The translations under genes and the position numbers were made by a program. From the NCBI GenBank assembly GCA_910587705.1, contig CAJUMX010000021.1, positions 1 through 43,345 of the forward strand: a stretch of 43,345 nucleotides of DNA. The letters run 5' to 3'. Below are positions 7,575-17,999 of this stretch, piece by piece (within the stretch, counting starts at the first letter, position 1; every line of letters starts with the position of its first letter). The DNA comes from an uncultured Oscillibacter sp. Its GTDB lineage: Bacteria; Bacillota; Clostridia; Oscillospirales; Oscillospiraceae. The notes under the pieces are model-generated. The model saw only the letters and a program-made list of their open reading frames with translations. It was not told the DNA's origin and made no database searches.

Positions 7575-8804
7575 TCAGAGGGCATACCGCAGGGTCCCCT
7601 CCTCCGTCCGCTCCAAAAGGCCCAGCTCCAGCTTCCACCGGAGCACCCGGAGAAAGGCCACGTCCACAGCCTCCTCCTCCAGCGCGCCGTCCTTCACGGC
7701 CTGGATGACCCGGGGAATCTGGGTCCGGTAATCCGTGGTGACCACCAGGTCGTTCCCGGCCTGAATGGACATCACCGCCACGTTCCCATCCGCCGCGTAG
7801 ACCCTCACGGCATCCATGGCCAAATCGTCGGTCATCACCACGCCGTCAAAGCCCAGGTCCTCCCGGAGTATCCGGTGGACCTCCGGCGAGAGAGAGGCGG
7901 GGAGATTCGGGTCCATGCAGTTTACGATGTTGTGGCTCACCAGCACGGCGGGCCGGAGGCGGCGGAGCTCACCGGAGGGCCAGACCGTCTCCTCCACAGC
8001 GATGCCCGCCTGAAAGGGGAGAAAATCCTGCTCCAGAAACGTCTCCATAGACCGTTCATCCACGGCTACGCCGGTGTGAGTATCTTTGTTATTCCCATAG
8101 CCGGGGAAGTGCTTCAAGACGCTGCCCAGGCCATAGAAGGACTGGGCCTCCGTCACCCGGGCGGTATAATCCGCAGTCTCCTCCGCGTCCATGCCGGTGG
8201 TCCGGTCATAGATGAAATCCCTTGGGTTGGTGGACACGTCCGCCACCGGGGCCAGGTTCACGTTGAAACCCAAGCTTTTCAGAAGGATGGACTTCTCCCG
8301 GGTCTCTCGGAGCAGAGCGTCCAAGCCCTGCTTCCAGAGCTTGCCGGGGCTGGAGAACTTCTTGCTCCGCAAATGGGGGTTGGAGCTGACCCGGACCACC
8401 GTTCCCCCCTCCTCGTCCACGCCGATGAGCAGGGGAAGCTCCGCCGCCGCCTGATAGGAGGCGATGGTCTGGATAAGCTCGTTGGCGGTCTTTCCCTGGG
8501 TGTCCCGGCCAAAGAGGAGATAGCCCCCCAGGTGATAGGTCATCACGTCCTCCACGGCGTTTTCCGCAGGAACCCGGACGAAAAAGAGCTGGCCCACTTT
8601 CTCCTCCAGGGTCATGCCCTCCAAAAGGGCCAGCAGGGCGGCCTCCTCGGGGTCCTCCGGGGGTTCCGGCTCCTCTTCCGGCGGGGCCTCCGGGGTCTCC
8701 GCCGGGGGGAGGTCCGGCTCCTCCGGAGGCGGGGGCACCATCTCCCCGCCGCAGCCGGTGAGGAGAAAGAGGAAGAGCAGGGCGGCGAATAACCGTCTTT
8801 TCAT
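7575..8804 (-). CDS. Glycoside hydrolase family 3 lipoprotein (beta-N-acetylhexosaminidase, NagZ-like)
   Basis: A 409-residue secreted lipoprotein: signal LFAALLFLFLLTGCGGE with lipobox LTGC (Cys 18), then a Pro/Glu-rich linker (about 30 residues), then the GH3 TIM barrel from LLEGMTLEEKVGQLFFVRVP. The NagZ signature KHFPGYGNNKDTHTGV carries the general acid/base Asp-His pair, and GFDGVVMTDDLAMDAV carries the nucleophile aspartate. Such enzymes release N-acetylglucosamine from peptidoglycan fragments outside the membrane. ATG 8804 overlaps the nadE stop by ATGA, so the two are translationally coupled. A larger frame that starts at 9308 is only the shadow of nadE. Length fits single-domain NagZ lipoproteins. 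Confidence 0.92.
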   Translation of the reverse strand: MKRRLFAALLFLFLLTGCGGEMVPPPPEEPDLPPAETPEAPPEEEPEPPEDPEEAALLALLEGMTLEEKVGQLFFVRVPAENAVEDVMTYHLGGYLLFGRDTQGKTANELIQTIASYQAAAELPLLIGVDEEGGTVVRVSSNPHLRSKKFSSPGKLWKQGLDALLRETREKSILLKSLGFNVNLAPVADVSTNPRDFIYDRTTGMDAEETADYTARVTEAQSFYGLGSVLKHFPGYGNNKDTHTGVAVDERSMETFLEQDFLPFQAGIAVEETVWPSGELRRLRPAVLVSHNIVNCMDPNLPASLSPEVHRILREDLGFDGVVMTDDLAMDAVRVYAADGNVAVMSIQAGNDLVVTTDYRTQIPRVIQAVKDGALEEEAVDVAFLRVLRWKLELGLLERTEEGTLRYAL

Positions 8805-10711
8805 TGCAGCGCCTCCACTTCCGCTAACCAGACGGCAGCCTGGGCATCCGACGGCATCCGCCAGTCGCCCCGGGGGGACAGGGACACGGTGCCGATCTTC
8901 GGCCCGTCGGGCAGGCAGTTCCGCTTGAACTGCTGGGTGAAGAAGCGGCGGTAGAAGGCTTTCAGCCATTTCAGGATAACCTCCCGGCTGTACTTCCGCC
9001 CCAGGGCGTGCTGGGCCAGGCGGAACACCTTCCCTGGGGCAAAGCCCCAGCGGATGATATAATACAGGAAAAAGTCGTGGAGCTCGTAGGGGCCCACCAG
9101 GTCCTCCGTCCGCTGGCTGATCTCCCCCTTCACGGCGGGCAGCAGCTCCGGGGAGACGGGGGTATCCAGAATGTCCTCCAGCACGTCGTGGAGCTCCGGC
9201 TCCTCCCCGTCCCGGGAGAGGTAGCCCACCAGATGCCGCACCAGGGTCTTGGGGATGGAGGCGTTGACCCCGTACATGCTCATGTGGTCCCCGTTGTAGG
9301 TGCACCAACCCAGGGCCAGCTCGCTGAGGTCCCCGGTGCCGATGACCAGGCCGCCGTGTTTATTGGCGATGTCCATGAGCACCTGGGTCCGCTCCCGGGC
9401 CTGGGCGTTTTCATAGGTGAGGTCATGGTCCTCCGGGTCGTGGCCGATGTCCCGGAAGTGGCTGCGGACGCTCTGGGAGATGTCCACGGTCCGGAGGCTG
9501 GCCCCCATCTGCTCCGCCAGGAGGACGGCGTTGTTCCGTGTCCGGTCCGTGGTGCCAAAGCAGGGCATGGTGACGGCAATGATGTCCGATAGGGGCCGGT
9601 CCATCATCTTCATGGCAAGGCCGGTGATCAGCACCGCCAGGGTGGAATCCAGCCCGCCGGAGAGGCCCACCACGGCGCACCTCGCCCCGGTGTGCTCCAA
9701 GCGCCGCTTAAGACCCAGGGAGGCCAGGAGGAGAATCTCCCGGCACCGCTCGTCCCGGTCCTCCTTCCCCTCGGGGACGAAGGGCATGGTGGAGACGTAG
9801 CGGGTGAGCTTCGTCTTGCTCTGGGGCAGGAAAAAGACGGTGTAATCCCGCCGGTCCGCCGTCTCCTCCATGGACTGGGTTCGGCGGCGCTCATAGCGCA
9901 GGCGCTGAACGTCCACCTCGGATACCAGCAGGCCGCCGTCGAAGCGGCGCTCCGCCAAAAGCGTTCCGTTTTCCGCGATCATCTGGTGAGCCCCAAACAC
10001 CAAATCGGCGCTGGATTCCCCCGCCCCGGCGCTGGAATAGACATAGCCGCACTGGAGCTTGGCGCTCTGCGTGGTCACCAGCTGGCGGCGGTAGGAATCC
10101 TTCCCCACCAGATCGTTGCTGGCGGAGAGGTTGCCGATGAGGGAGGCCCCGGCCTTCGCCATCTGGACGGAGGGGGAATCCGGGGACCAGAGGTCCTCGC
10201 AGATCTCAAAGCCCAGGGTCAGCCCCGGTACGTTCTGACAGTGGAAAATCTGCCTGGCCGCGAAGGGCACCGTCAAGTGCCCGCAGAGGTCCGCGTAGGC
10301 CTCCCGTTCCGGGGCGGGGGCGAACCAGCGCTTTTCGGAAAACTCGCCGTAATTGGGGAGATGGGTCTTGGGGACCAGGCCCAGGATTTGTCCCTTTTGA
10401 ATGATCGCCCCGCAGTTATACAGCCTGTCCCCCACCTGGAGGGGCAGACCCACCGCCGTCACCACCTCCAAATTCCGGGTGGCCTCCAGCACGGTTTTCA
10501 ACGCCTCCTCCGCCTCATGGAGAAACGCGTCCTGGTAGAACAGGTCCCCGCAGGTATAGCCCGTCAGCCCCAGCTCCGGCAGGACCAGGACCTTGACCCC
10601 CGCCTGTTCGGCGGAGCGCATCATGGTAAAGGTCTGCTCGGCGTTATAGGCGCAGTCCGCCAGGCGGAGCTTCGGCGTGCCGCAGGCCAGGGAAATAAAA
10701 CCATCCTTCAT
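8801..10711 (-). CDS. nadE: Glutamine-dependent NAD(+) synthetase
   Basis: Last step of NAD synthesis: deamido-NAD + ATP + glutamine to NAD. The 636-residue protein joins an N-terminal carbon-nitrogen hydrolase (glutaminase) domain, with catalytic Glu in LPELGLTGYTCGD (E46), Lys in VPKTHLPNYGEF and Cys in FEICEDLWSP, to a C-terminal ATP-pyrophosphatase domain with VVGLSGGLDSTLAVLI as the PP-loop and GTGDLSELALGW. The usual ammonia-channel two-domain form. ATG 10711 follows CAGGAGGTTTGGAAG. It is the first gene of a five-gene leftward operon (nadE, GH3 lipoprotein, membrane protein, AlaX, DUF6881). Confidence 0.97.
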   Translation of the reverse strand: MKDGFISLACGTPKLRLADCAYNAEQTFTMMRSAEQAGVKVLVLPELGLTGYTCGDLFYQDAFLHEAEEALKTVLEATRNLEVVTAVGLPLQVGDRLYNCGAIIQKGQILGLVPKTHLPNYGEFSEKRWFAPAPEREAYADLCGHLTVPFAARQIFHCQNVPGLTLGFEICEDLWSPDSPSVQMAKAGASLIGNLSASNDLVGKDSYRRQLVTTQSAKLQCGYVYSSAGAGESSADLVFGAHQMIAENGTLLAERRFDGGLLVSEVDVQRLRYERRRTQSMEETADRRDYTVFFLPQSKTKLTRYVSTMPFVPEGKEDRDERCREILLLASLGLKRRLEHTGARCAVVGLSGGLDSTLAVLITGLAMKMMDRPLSDIIAVTMPCFGTTDRTRNNAVLLAEQMGASLRTVDISQSVRSHFRDIGHDPEDHDLTYENAQARERTQVLMDIANKHGGLVIGTGDLSELALGWCTYNGDHMSMYGVNASIPKTLVRHLVGYLSRDGEEPELHDVLEDILDTPVSPELLPAVKGEISQRTEDLVGPYELHDFFLYYIIRWGFAPGKVFRLAQHALGRKYSREVILKWLKAFYRRFFTQQFKRNCLPDGPKIGTVSLSPRGDWRMPSDAQAAVWLAEVEALQ

Positions 10712-10747
10712 CTTCCAAACCTCCTGTATGGGATTTTTGACAGGTCT

Positions 10748-10776
10748 ATTTTATACTGTTTGGCCCCGTTTCGCAA
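10748..10776 (-). promoter_or_regulatory. Promoter of the nadE operon
   Basis: On the minus strand: TTGCGA (10776-10771), 17 bp, TAAAAT (10753-10748), followed about 37 bases later by the nadE start. No operator or riboswitch is obvious in the short leader. Confidence 0.6.
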
Positions 10777-10792
10777 GGGCCGGGAGACACGA

Positions 10793-10825
10793 AAAACGGA
10801 CCGCCGGAGCGGTCCGTTTTCCGTG
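10793..10825. terminator. Intrinsic terminator after rnhA
   Basis: AAAACGGACCGC-CGGA-GCGGTCCGTTTT (10793-10820) with T-runs on both strands. It ends the leftward dinJ-yafQ-rnhA transcript and insulates nadE. Between it and rnhA (10826-10948) I see nothing but AT-rich untranslated sequence. Confidence 0.85.
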
Positions 10826-10948
10826 TGTGTTTATTTTAGGAGGGAGAAAACGCATCGGGCTGGGAGTACCCTTTGCTGATGCTTACTGTACCCAAAACTT
10901 TTTGCAAAATTATGAGGTTCCTGTAAACAGTTTATGAATGTTGGAATT

Positions 10949-11386
10949 TTATTTAAATTTCCGGCTCTCCGCCACGGCCATTTCGTCGCAGCGGTTGTTG
11001 AATTCGTTCTCCGCGTGACCCTTCACCCAGTGGTAGCGCAGGGTATGGGTCTCCGCCAGGTCCAAAAGGCGGCCCCAGAGGTCCGGGTTCAGGGCGGGCT
11101 TTTTGTCGCTTTTCACCCAGCCCTTGGCCCGCCAGCCCTTGGCCCAGCCCTTGCTAAGCCCGTCGATCACATACTTGCTGTCGGACCACAGCTCTACCTC
11201 ACAGGGTTCCCGCAGGGCCTCCAGGGCGGTGATGACGGCGGTGAGCTCCATGCGGTTGTTGGTGGTCTGGGCCTCGCCGCCGGAGAGCTCCTTTTTGTGC
11301 TCCCCGTACATCAAAATGGCCCCCCAGCCCCCGGGGCCGGGGTTCCCGGAGCAGGCCCCGTCGGTGTAGATGGTAACGGTTTTCAT
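10949..11386 (-). CDS. rnhA: Ribonuclease HI
   Basis: Degrades RNA in RNA-DNA hybrids, for example R-loops and primers. The 145-residue protein has all four metal-binding acidic residues: Asp in IYTDGACSGNPGPGG (D9 region), Glu in NNRMELTAVITAL, Asp in LWSDSKYVIDGL and Asp in NNRCDEMAV. The basic protrusion (GWAKGWRAKGWVK) and the HWVKGHAENEFNN loop match E. coli-type RNase HI. ATG 11386 is preceded by GAGGGGAGGGAG. It lies 15 bases after the YafQ toxin gene, so it may be co-transcribed with the toxin-antitoxin pair, which is an unusual partner. Confidence 0.96.
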   Translation of the reverse strand: MKTVTIYTDGACSGNPGPGGWGAILMYGEHKKELSGGEAQTTNNRMELTAVITALEALREPCEVELWSDSKYVIDGLSKGWAKGWRAKGWVKSDKKPALNPDLWGRLLDLAETHTLRYHWVKGHAENEFNNRCDEMAVAESRKFK

Positions 11387-11401
11387 GATCTCCCTCCCCT
11401 C

Positions 11402-11674
11402 TCAAAAGAGGTCGCTGTGGGTCCCGGTTCTGGTGAGAATCAAAATCAGCTCCTCGTCGTGAATCTGATAGATCAGCAGCCAGTCCGGCGTGATGTGACA
11501 CTCCCGGCAGCCCCTGTAGTCCCCGGTAAGGGCGTGGTCCTTGTACTTGGGGGGCAGGGGCTCTCCCTTCGCCAAAAGCTCAATGACGGTTTCCATAAAC
11601 TGGATATGATAGCCCCGCCGTACCACCCGCTTGTAGTCCTTTTTGAACTCCCGCTCGTATTTAATCGTCAGCAT
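11402..11674 (-). CDS. YafQ-family type II toxin (mRNA interferase)
   Basis: A 90-residue RelE-superfamily toxin expected to cut mRNA on the ribosome. MLTIKYEREFKKDYKRVVRRG is the usual N-terminal helix start; LPPKYKDHALTGDYRGCREC and HITPDWLLIYQIHDEELILILTRTGTHSDLF are YafQ signatures, with the catalytic His pair (KDH, HI/THSDLF) and the Trp-Leu-Leu-Ile-Tyr strand intact. ATG 11674 overlaps the antitoxin gene by 14 bases, the usual antitoxin-first arrangement. Nothing suggests inactivation. Confidence 0.92.
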   Translation of the reverse strand: MLTIKYEREFKKDYKRVVRRGYHIQFMETVIELLAKGEPLPPKYKDHALTGDYRGCRECHITPDWLLIYQIHDEELILILTRTGTHSDLF

Positions 11675-11933
11675 TTAAATCCTCCATCAGCTCCTGAACA
11701 GAGGAAAATCCCTTGCTAAGCCCAATGCCCTTTTGCGCGCGTTCGATTGCCCGCCGGGTCTCCTCGTTGGGGATGTCCCCGCCCACCTCGAAGGGAATCC
11801 GGTTTTCCCGCACCGCCTTCTTGGCGAAGATGTTAAAGGCCGTGGTCATGCTCATGCCCACGTCCGCGCAAAAGGCCTCGAACTGTTTTTTCAGCTCCGT
11901 GTCCATGCGGATGTTGATATTCGTCTGTGCCAT
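11661..11933 (-). CDS. DinJ/RelB-family antitoxin
   Basis: A 90-residue protein with an N-terminal ribbon-helix-helix domain (TNINIRMDTELKKQFEAFCA, then DVGMSMTTAFNIFAKKAVRE) and an acidic C-terminal tail (SVQELMEDLNADD) that would wrap the YafQ toxin. ATG 11933 is chosen because AAAGGGGTGTTTCAC precedes it and MAQTNI is the family start; an upstream in-frame ATG at 12053 lies beyond the promoter. The pair represses its own promoter in studied systems; a TGTATATACA palindrome covers the -10 here. Confidence 0.92.
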   Translation of the reverse strand: MAQTNINIRMDTELKKQFEAFCADVGMSMTTAFNIFAKKAVRENRIPFEVGGDIPNEETRRAIERAQKGIGLSKGFSSVQELMEDLNADD

Positions 11934-11963
11934 GTGAAACACCCCTTTCCTTTGGTATGCTCT

Positions 11964-11992
11964 ATTGTATATACATTTACGCACAGTGTCAA
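11964..11992 (-). promoter_or_regulatory. Promoter and operator of the dinJ-yafQ pair
   Basis: Minus-strand TTGACA (11992-11987), 17 bp, TACAAT (11969-11964). The perfect palindrome TGTATATACA (11966-11975) overlaps the -10, a fitting site for the ribbon-helix-helix antitoxin. The promoter is unusually close to consensus. Confidence 0.8.
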
Positions 11993-12000
11993 CCAATTTC

Positions 12001-12042
12001 AAGAAAAAGGCGGGACGCGTCTCCACGTCCCGCCTTTCACCT
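12001..12042. terminator. Intrinsic terminator
   Basis: AAAGGCGGGACG (12006-12017) pairs with CGTCCCGCCTTT (12026-12037). On the minus strand it ends in TTTTTC, so it can end transcripts from the gyrA cluster before the dinJ promoter. Confidence 0.8.
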
Positions 12043-12135
12043 TCGTTCCCCAAACCCGCCCGCGCGAAACCGGCGTCCGGTTGTCATAAAAAGCGTAAGC
12101 TTGCGGTTGTTACCATGCCGGGCCTCTTCAAAACA

Positions 12136-12213
12136 CCGGGATTCGAACCCGAGACGGGGCCCCGCCCGTCAGCCATGAAGCTGCCCCAAGGGCAGTATTC
12201 GCCTGATCACTCC
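12136..12213 (-). pseudogene. tRNA-like sequence with long variable arm and UCA in the anticodon position (selC-like, probably defective)
   Basis: Read on the minus strand, it has a canonical T-arm (CGGGTTCGAATCCCG), a 6-bp long variable arm (GACGGG..CCCGTC), an anticodon-like hairpin CAGC-TTCATG-GCTG with UCA in the loop, and a D-region AGGCGAATACTGCCC. Long variable arm plus UCA suggests selenocysteine tRNA. Against a working gene: the 5' strand GGAGTGA has no complementary 3' acceptor strand, no CCA is encoded, and the anticodon loop has six bases. Either a decayed tRNA or something that only resembles one. The rest of 12043-12252 shows no gene. Confidence 0.4.
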
Positions 12214-12252
12214 GGCGCGGAGCCGACGCCCGCTTCTCGCGCAACCAAACCT

Positions 12253-12708
12253 TTACAAAAGCTCCGTGGTCCAGTTCTTCTCCTGGATGGCCTCCTCCAA
12301 TTCCCGCAGCTCCTTGGACAGGCCGTCCACCGTTTTTTGCAGCGTCCGGACGTCCACGGCGCTTCGAATTCGAATTTCGCTGGCGGTGCGGCGGCGAACC
12401 AGGGCGCTGGCGTTTTCCAGGAAGTTCCGCAGAATCCCCAGCTTTCCCTTTAAGCAGTCCCGCCGGGCCAGGAGATCGGACAGGGTTCTCCCGTCCTCCG
12501 TCCGGGCGGCGGAGTTGGTGCGGTTGATGGCGGAAATTAGCTCCTCCAGCCGGGCATAGTCCGCTTCCAGTTCCCGGAGGAGCTCCTCCGGGTCCTCGGC
12601 GGGCCGCTCTCCCTCCTGGACCTGGGCGTTGTTATACAGCCGGGCCTCCAGCTGGTGGATTCTGGTTTGCAGCTCGCTCCGCTGGGACAAGGCGTTTGCC
12701 AGCTTCAT
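12253..12708 (-). CDS. DIP1984 family protein (coiled-coil, septicolysin-like)
   Basis: A 151-residue, mostly helical protein. MKLANALSQRSELQTRIHQL, then LEARLYNNAQVQEGERPAED, and the downstream RTNSAARTEDGRTLSDLLARR are characteristic of the DIP1984 / DUF6847 family, whose members have no proven function despite the name septicolysin. Heptad-like helices cover residues ~1-25, 40-65 and 115-145. ATG 12708 lies three bases after the gyrA stop, so it is probably co-transcribed with gyrA. No signal peptide or membrane helix. Confidence 0.85.
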   Translation of the reverse strand: MKLANALSQRSELQTRIHQLEARLYNNAQVQEGERPAEDPEELLRELEADYARLEELISAINRTNSAARTEDGRTLSDLLARRDCLKGKLGILRNFLENASALVRRRTASEIRIRSAVDVRTLQKTVDGLSKELRELEEAIQEKNWTTELL

Positions 12709-12711
12709 GCT

Positions 12712-15204
<2,493 letters not shown>

Positions 15205-15230
15205 CTGCTGTTACCCAGCCTTTCCTTACA

Positions 15231-15803
15231 TCAGGTTTCACACGCTTCGTACGCCAGGTGGACGGAATCCAGTCCATAGTCGCTTTCCTCCGCCGGGCGG
15301 AAGGTGGATATATAGAGGGAAGGGTACATGGAAAACGCCGCCTTGGGATTGAGAAGCGTACCGGATTCGTATTCCTGCCTGGTGATGATATCGTAACGGG
15401 ACATTTCGACCTCAAAGACGTAGGTCTCCCCTTCTTCCAAATGTTTCGTAAGCTCTCCGGTCCAAATCGTAAAGGGCGTGCTTTGGAACAGGGTGGCCAC
15501 CGCCATGTACGGCGTTTCATCGTCCGTCTCATAGTCGGGAATCAGGGACCGCACCGTGGCCGTAAATTCGCCCGTTACCTTGACCGTCACCGTGCCGGGG
15601 GACTTCTCCTGCTGCTCCTGGAGATACTGGAGGTCCGCCTGGAGGGCGGCCAACTCCTGTTCCCGCTGCTCCTCAAACTCCCGGAGCTCCTCCCGCAGGG
15701 CGTCCCGCTCCGCACAGACTGCGATGAAGTCCTCCTTTGAGACGCCGCCGCAGCCGGACAGCAGCAGGGCCAGGAGCAAAAGCAGGCTTCCAATTTGTTT
15801 CAT
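15231..15803 (-). CDS. Hypothetical lipoprotein between gyrB and gyrA
   Basis: A 190-residue protein with signal peptide MKQIGSLLLLLALLLSGCGG and lipobox LSGC (Cys 18), so it is anchored outside the membrane. A coiled coil (ERDALREELREFEEQREQEL and onward, residues ~32-66) leads to a compact C-terminal domain of beta character (TVKVTGEFTATVRS to the end, residues ~72-190) that I do not recognise. It starts 10 bases after gyrB stops and ends 27 bases before gyrA, so it shares the gyrase transcript. Clean SD (GGAGGCGCT). No function can be stated. Confidence 0.8.
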   Translation of the reverse strand: MKQIGSLLLLLALLLSGCGGVSKEDFIAVCAERDALREELREFEEQREQELAALQADLQYLQEQQEKSPGTVTVKVTGEFTATVRSLIPDYETDDETPYMAVATLFQSTPFTIWTGELTKHLEEGETYVFEVEMSRYDIITRQEYESGTLLNPKAAFSMYPSLYISTFRPAEESDYGLDSVHLAYEACET

Positions 15804-15812
15804 AGCGCCTCC

Positions 15813-17762
15813 TCAGTAGTCCAGGTTCACCACATACTGGGCGTTCTTCTCGATAAACTCCTTCCGGGGTTCCACCTTCTCCCCCATGAGAATCGTAAAC
15901 GTCTCGTCCGCCTTCACCGCGTCGTCCAGGGTAATCCGCCGGAGGGTCCGGGTGGCGGGGTCCATGGTGGTCTCCCACAGCTCGTGGGGGTTCATCTCGC
16001 CAAGGCCCTTGAAGCGGCTGATTTCCACCTTGGCATTGGGGTTGTCTCCCCGGAGCTCCGCGGCGATGCGCTCCCGCTCCGGGTCGTCGTAGGCCACCCT
16101 TGTGGTCTTGCCCCGGGTAAGCTTGAAGAGGGGCGGCACGGCGGAATAGACGTAGCCCTGCTCAATGAGGGGCCGCATGAAGCGGAAGAAGAAGGTCAGA
16201 AGCAGGGTGCGGATATGGCTTCCATCCACGTCGGCGTCCGCCATGATGATGACTTTATGATACCGGAGCTTGTTCGCGTCAAACTCCTCCCCGATGCCCG
16301 CCCCCAGGGCGGTGATAACCGGCTGGAGCTTGTCGTTTCCATAGACCTTGTCCGCCCGGGCCTTTTCCACGTTCAGCATCTTTCCCCAAAGGGGAAGAAT
16401 GGCCTGGAAGCGGGAGTCCCGCCCCTGGGTGGCGGAGCCTCCGGCGGAGTCGCCCTCGACGATATAGAGTTCCGTCAGCTCCGGATTGTTCTCGTTGCAG
16501 TCCCGGAGCTTGTCGGGCATGGCCGCGCCGCCGAGAGCCGTCTTGCGGCGGATGGATTCCCGGGCCTTCTTGGCGGCCTCCCGGGCACGGGAGGCGGTGA
16601 GGGCCTTGTCCAGAATCATCCTTCCCACCTGGGGGTTTTCCTCCAGGAAGGTATCCAGCTTCTCCGCCACGATGTTGTTTACCAGGGTGCGGATTTCGCT
16701 GTTGCCCAGCTTCGCCTTGGTCTGCCCCTCAAACTGGGCGTCGGTGAGCTTTACGGAGATGACGCAGGTGAGGCCCTCCCGGCAGTCCTCGCCGGAGACC
16801 TTTTCGTCGTCCTTCAGCATTTTAATTTTTTTGCCGTAGCTGTTCAGCACGGTGGTCAAGGCCCGCTTGAAGCCCTCCTCGTGCATGCCCCCCTCCGGGG
16901 TGTGGACGTTGTTGGCGAAGGAGAGAATGGTTTCACTGTAGCCGTCGTTGTACTGTAAGGCCACCTCGGCCACGGAGTCCTCCCGCTGGCCGGACATGTA
17001 AATCACGCCGGGGTGGAGGGCGTCCTTGCTTTTGTTGAGCCAGGTGACAAACTCCCGGATGCCTCCCTCGTAGCACATGGAGTCCTGCTGTTCCTTCCCG
17101 GGGCGGAGGTCCACGGTGTTGATACGAAGGCCCGCGTTTAAGAACGCCTCCTCCCGCATGCGGGTGTGAAGGGTGTCGTAGCTGTAAACCGTGTCCTCGA
17201 ACATCTCCGGGTCCGGCTTGAAGGTGACGGTGGTGCCGGTATGGTCCGTCTTGCCCACAATTTTCATCTCCTGGGTAATGTGACCACGGGAGAATTTCAT
17301 CTCGTAGATTTCGCCGTTTTTGTGGACCTGGACCGTCAGCCACTCGGAAAGGGCGTTGACCACCGACGCGCCCACGCCGTGGAGGCCGCCGGAGACCTTA
17401 TAGCCCCCGCCGCCGAATTTGCCTCCTGCGTGGAGGATGGTATAGACCACCTCCAGGGCGGGCTTTCCCGTCTGGGCCTGGATATCCACGGGGATGCCCC
17501 GGCCGTTGTCCACCACGGTGATGGTGTCTCCCGGGTTAATCTGGACCAGGATTTCCGTACAGAAGCCCGCCAGGGCCTCGTCAATGGCGTTGTCCACGAT
17601 TTCGTACACCAGGTGGTGGAGGCCCGAGGCGGAGGTGGAGCCGATATACATGCCGGGCCGCTTCCGCACGGCCTCCAGACCCTCCAGGACCTGGATTTCC
17701 GACGCGTCGTATTCGTTGGACGCGTCCACGGCGGTGGAATTTAAGATTTCATTGTCTGCCAT
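15813..17762 (-). CDS. gyrB: DNA gyrase subunit B
   Basis: ATPase subunit of gyrase. The 649-residue protein shows the GHKL ATPase motifs (YEIVDNAIDEALAGFC, VVDNGRGIPVDIQ, GGLHGVGASVVNALS), the transducer domain, and the TOPRIM metal site (YIVEGDSAGGSATQGRDSRF with Glu, and IIMADADVDGSHIRTLLLTF with the Asp pair). It ends KNAQYVVNLDY, close to the conserved gyrB tail. The start at 17762 (MADNEILNST) follows AAAGGAGAAGTAT; a longer frame from 17819 runs into the leader hairpin. Leftward, downstream of remB. Confidence 0.98.
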   Translation of the reverse strand: MADNEILNSTAVDASNEYDASEIQVLEGLEAVRKRPGMYIGSTSASGLHHLVYEIVDNAIDEALAGFCTEILVQINPGDTITVVDNGRGIPVDIQAQTGKPALEVVYTILHAGGKFGGGGYKVSGGLHGVGASVVNALSEWLTVQVHKNGEIYEMKFSRGHITQEMKIVGKTDHTGTTVTFKPDPEMFEDTVYSYDTLHTRMREEAFLNAGLRINTVDLRPGKEQQDSMCYEGGIREFVTWLNKSKDALHPGVIYMSGQREDSVAEVALQYNDGYSETILSFANNVHTPEGGMHEEGFKRALTTVLNSYGKKIKMLKDDEKVSGEDCREGLTCVISVKLTDAQFEGQTKAKLGNSEIRTLVNNIVAEKLDTFLEENPQVGRMILDKALTASRAREAAKKARESIRRKTALGGAAMPDKLRDCNENNPELTELYIVEGDSAGGSATQGRDSRFQAILPLWGKMLNVEKARADKVYGNDKLQPVITALGAGIGEEFDANKLRYHKVIIMADADVDGSHIRTLLLTFFFRFMRPLIEQGYVYSAVPPLFKLTRGKTTRVAYDDPERERIAAELRGDNPNAKVEISRFKGLGEMNPHELWETTMDPATRTLRRITLDDAVKADETFTILMGEKVEPRKEFIEKNAQYVVNLDY

Positions 17763-17778
17763 ATACTTCTCCTTTGCT

Positions 17779-17804
17779 GTTCTTTTTCTTAAAAGAAAAA
17801 GAAC
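17779..17804. promoter_or_regulatory. A/T-rich leader hairpin upstream of gyrB
   Basis: GTTCTTTTTCTT-AA-AAGAAAAAGAAC is a perfect 12-bp inverted repeat ending 17 bases before the gyrB start. A shorter version sits before dnaN (20794-20816). It could be an mRNA stability or attenuation element. The remaining 17805-17999 contains no recognisable gene or promoter. Confidence 0.5.
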
Positions 17805-17999
17805 CAAAAAGAATTTCATCTCGCTCTGCGGTGCGGTGTTGGTCTTGGCCCGTCACACGGCAACGGAGAGCTGTTTCACGGAACTTATCTTTTAGAGCGG
17901 AAAAAGCCATGCCGAAGGGGTGGAGCCGTTCGGCCCGCCTTTCCCCGCTCCCGCTAAACGATTGGAATACTTTTCCTTAAAGCCGCATAGGCTGTCCCA

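Noticed and set aside
7575..9308. A 577-codon frame starting inside nadE
   Set aside because: Only the part from 8804 is real (GH3 lipoprotein with signal peptide and SD); the upstream part is the shadow of nadE in another frame.
11933..12053. Longer version of the DinJ antitoxin starting at 12053
   Set aside because: The extension crosses the promoter and operator, and the ATG at 11933 has a proper ribosome site and the family N-terminus.
12121..12145. CTTCAAAA on the + strand at 12126-12133, like a selenocysteine tRNA anticodon loop
   Set aside because: The + strand T-loop would begin ATTC, not TTC, and no anticodon stem forms around it; the minus-strand reading is better.
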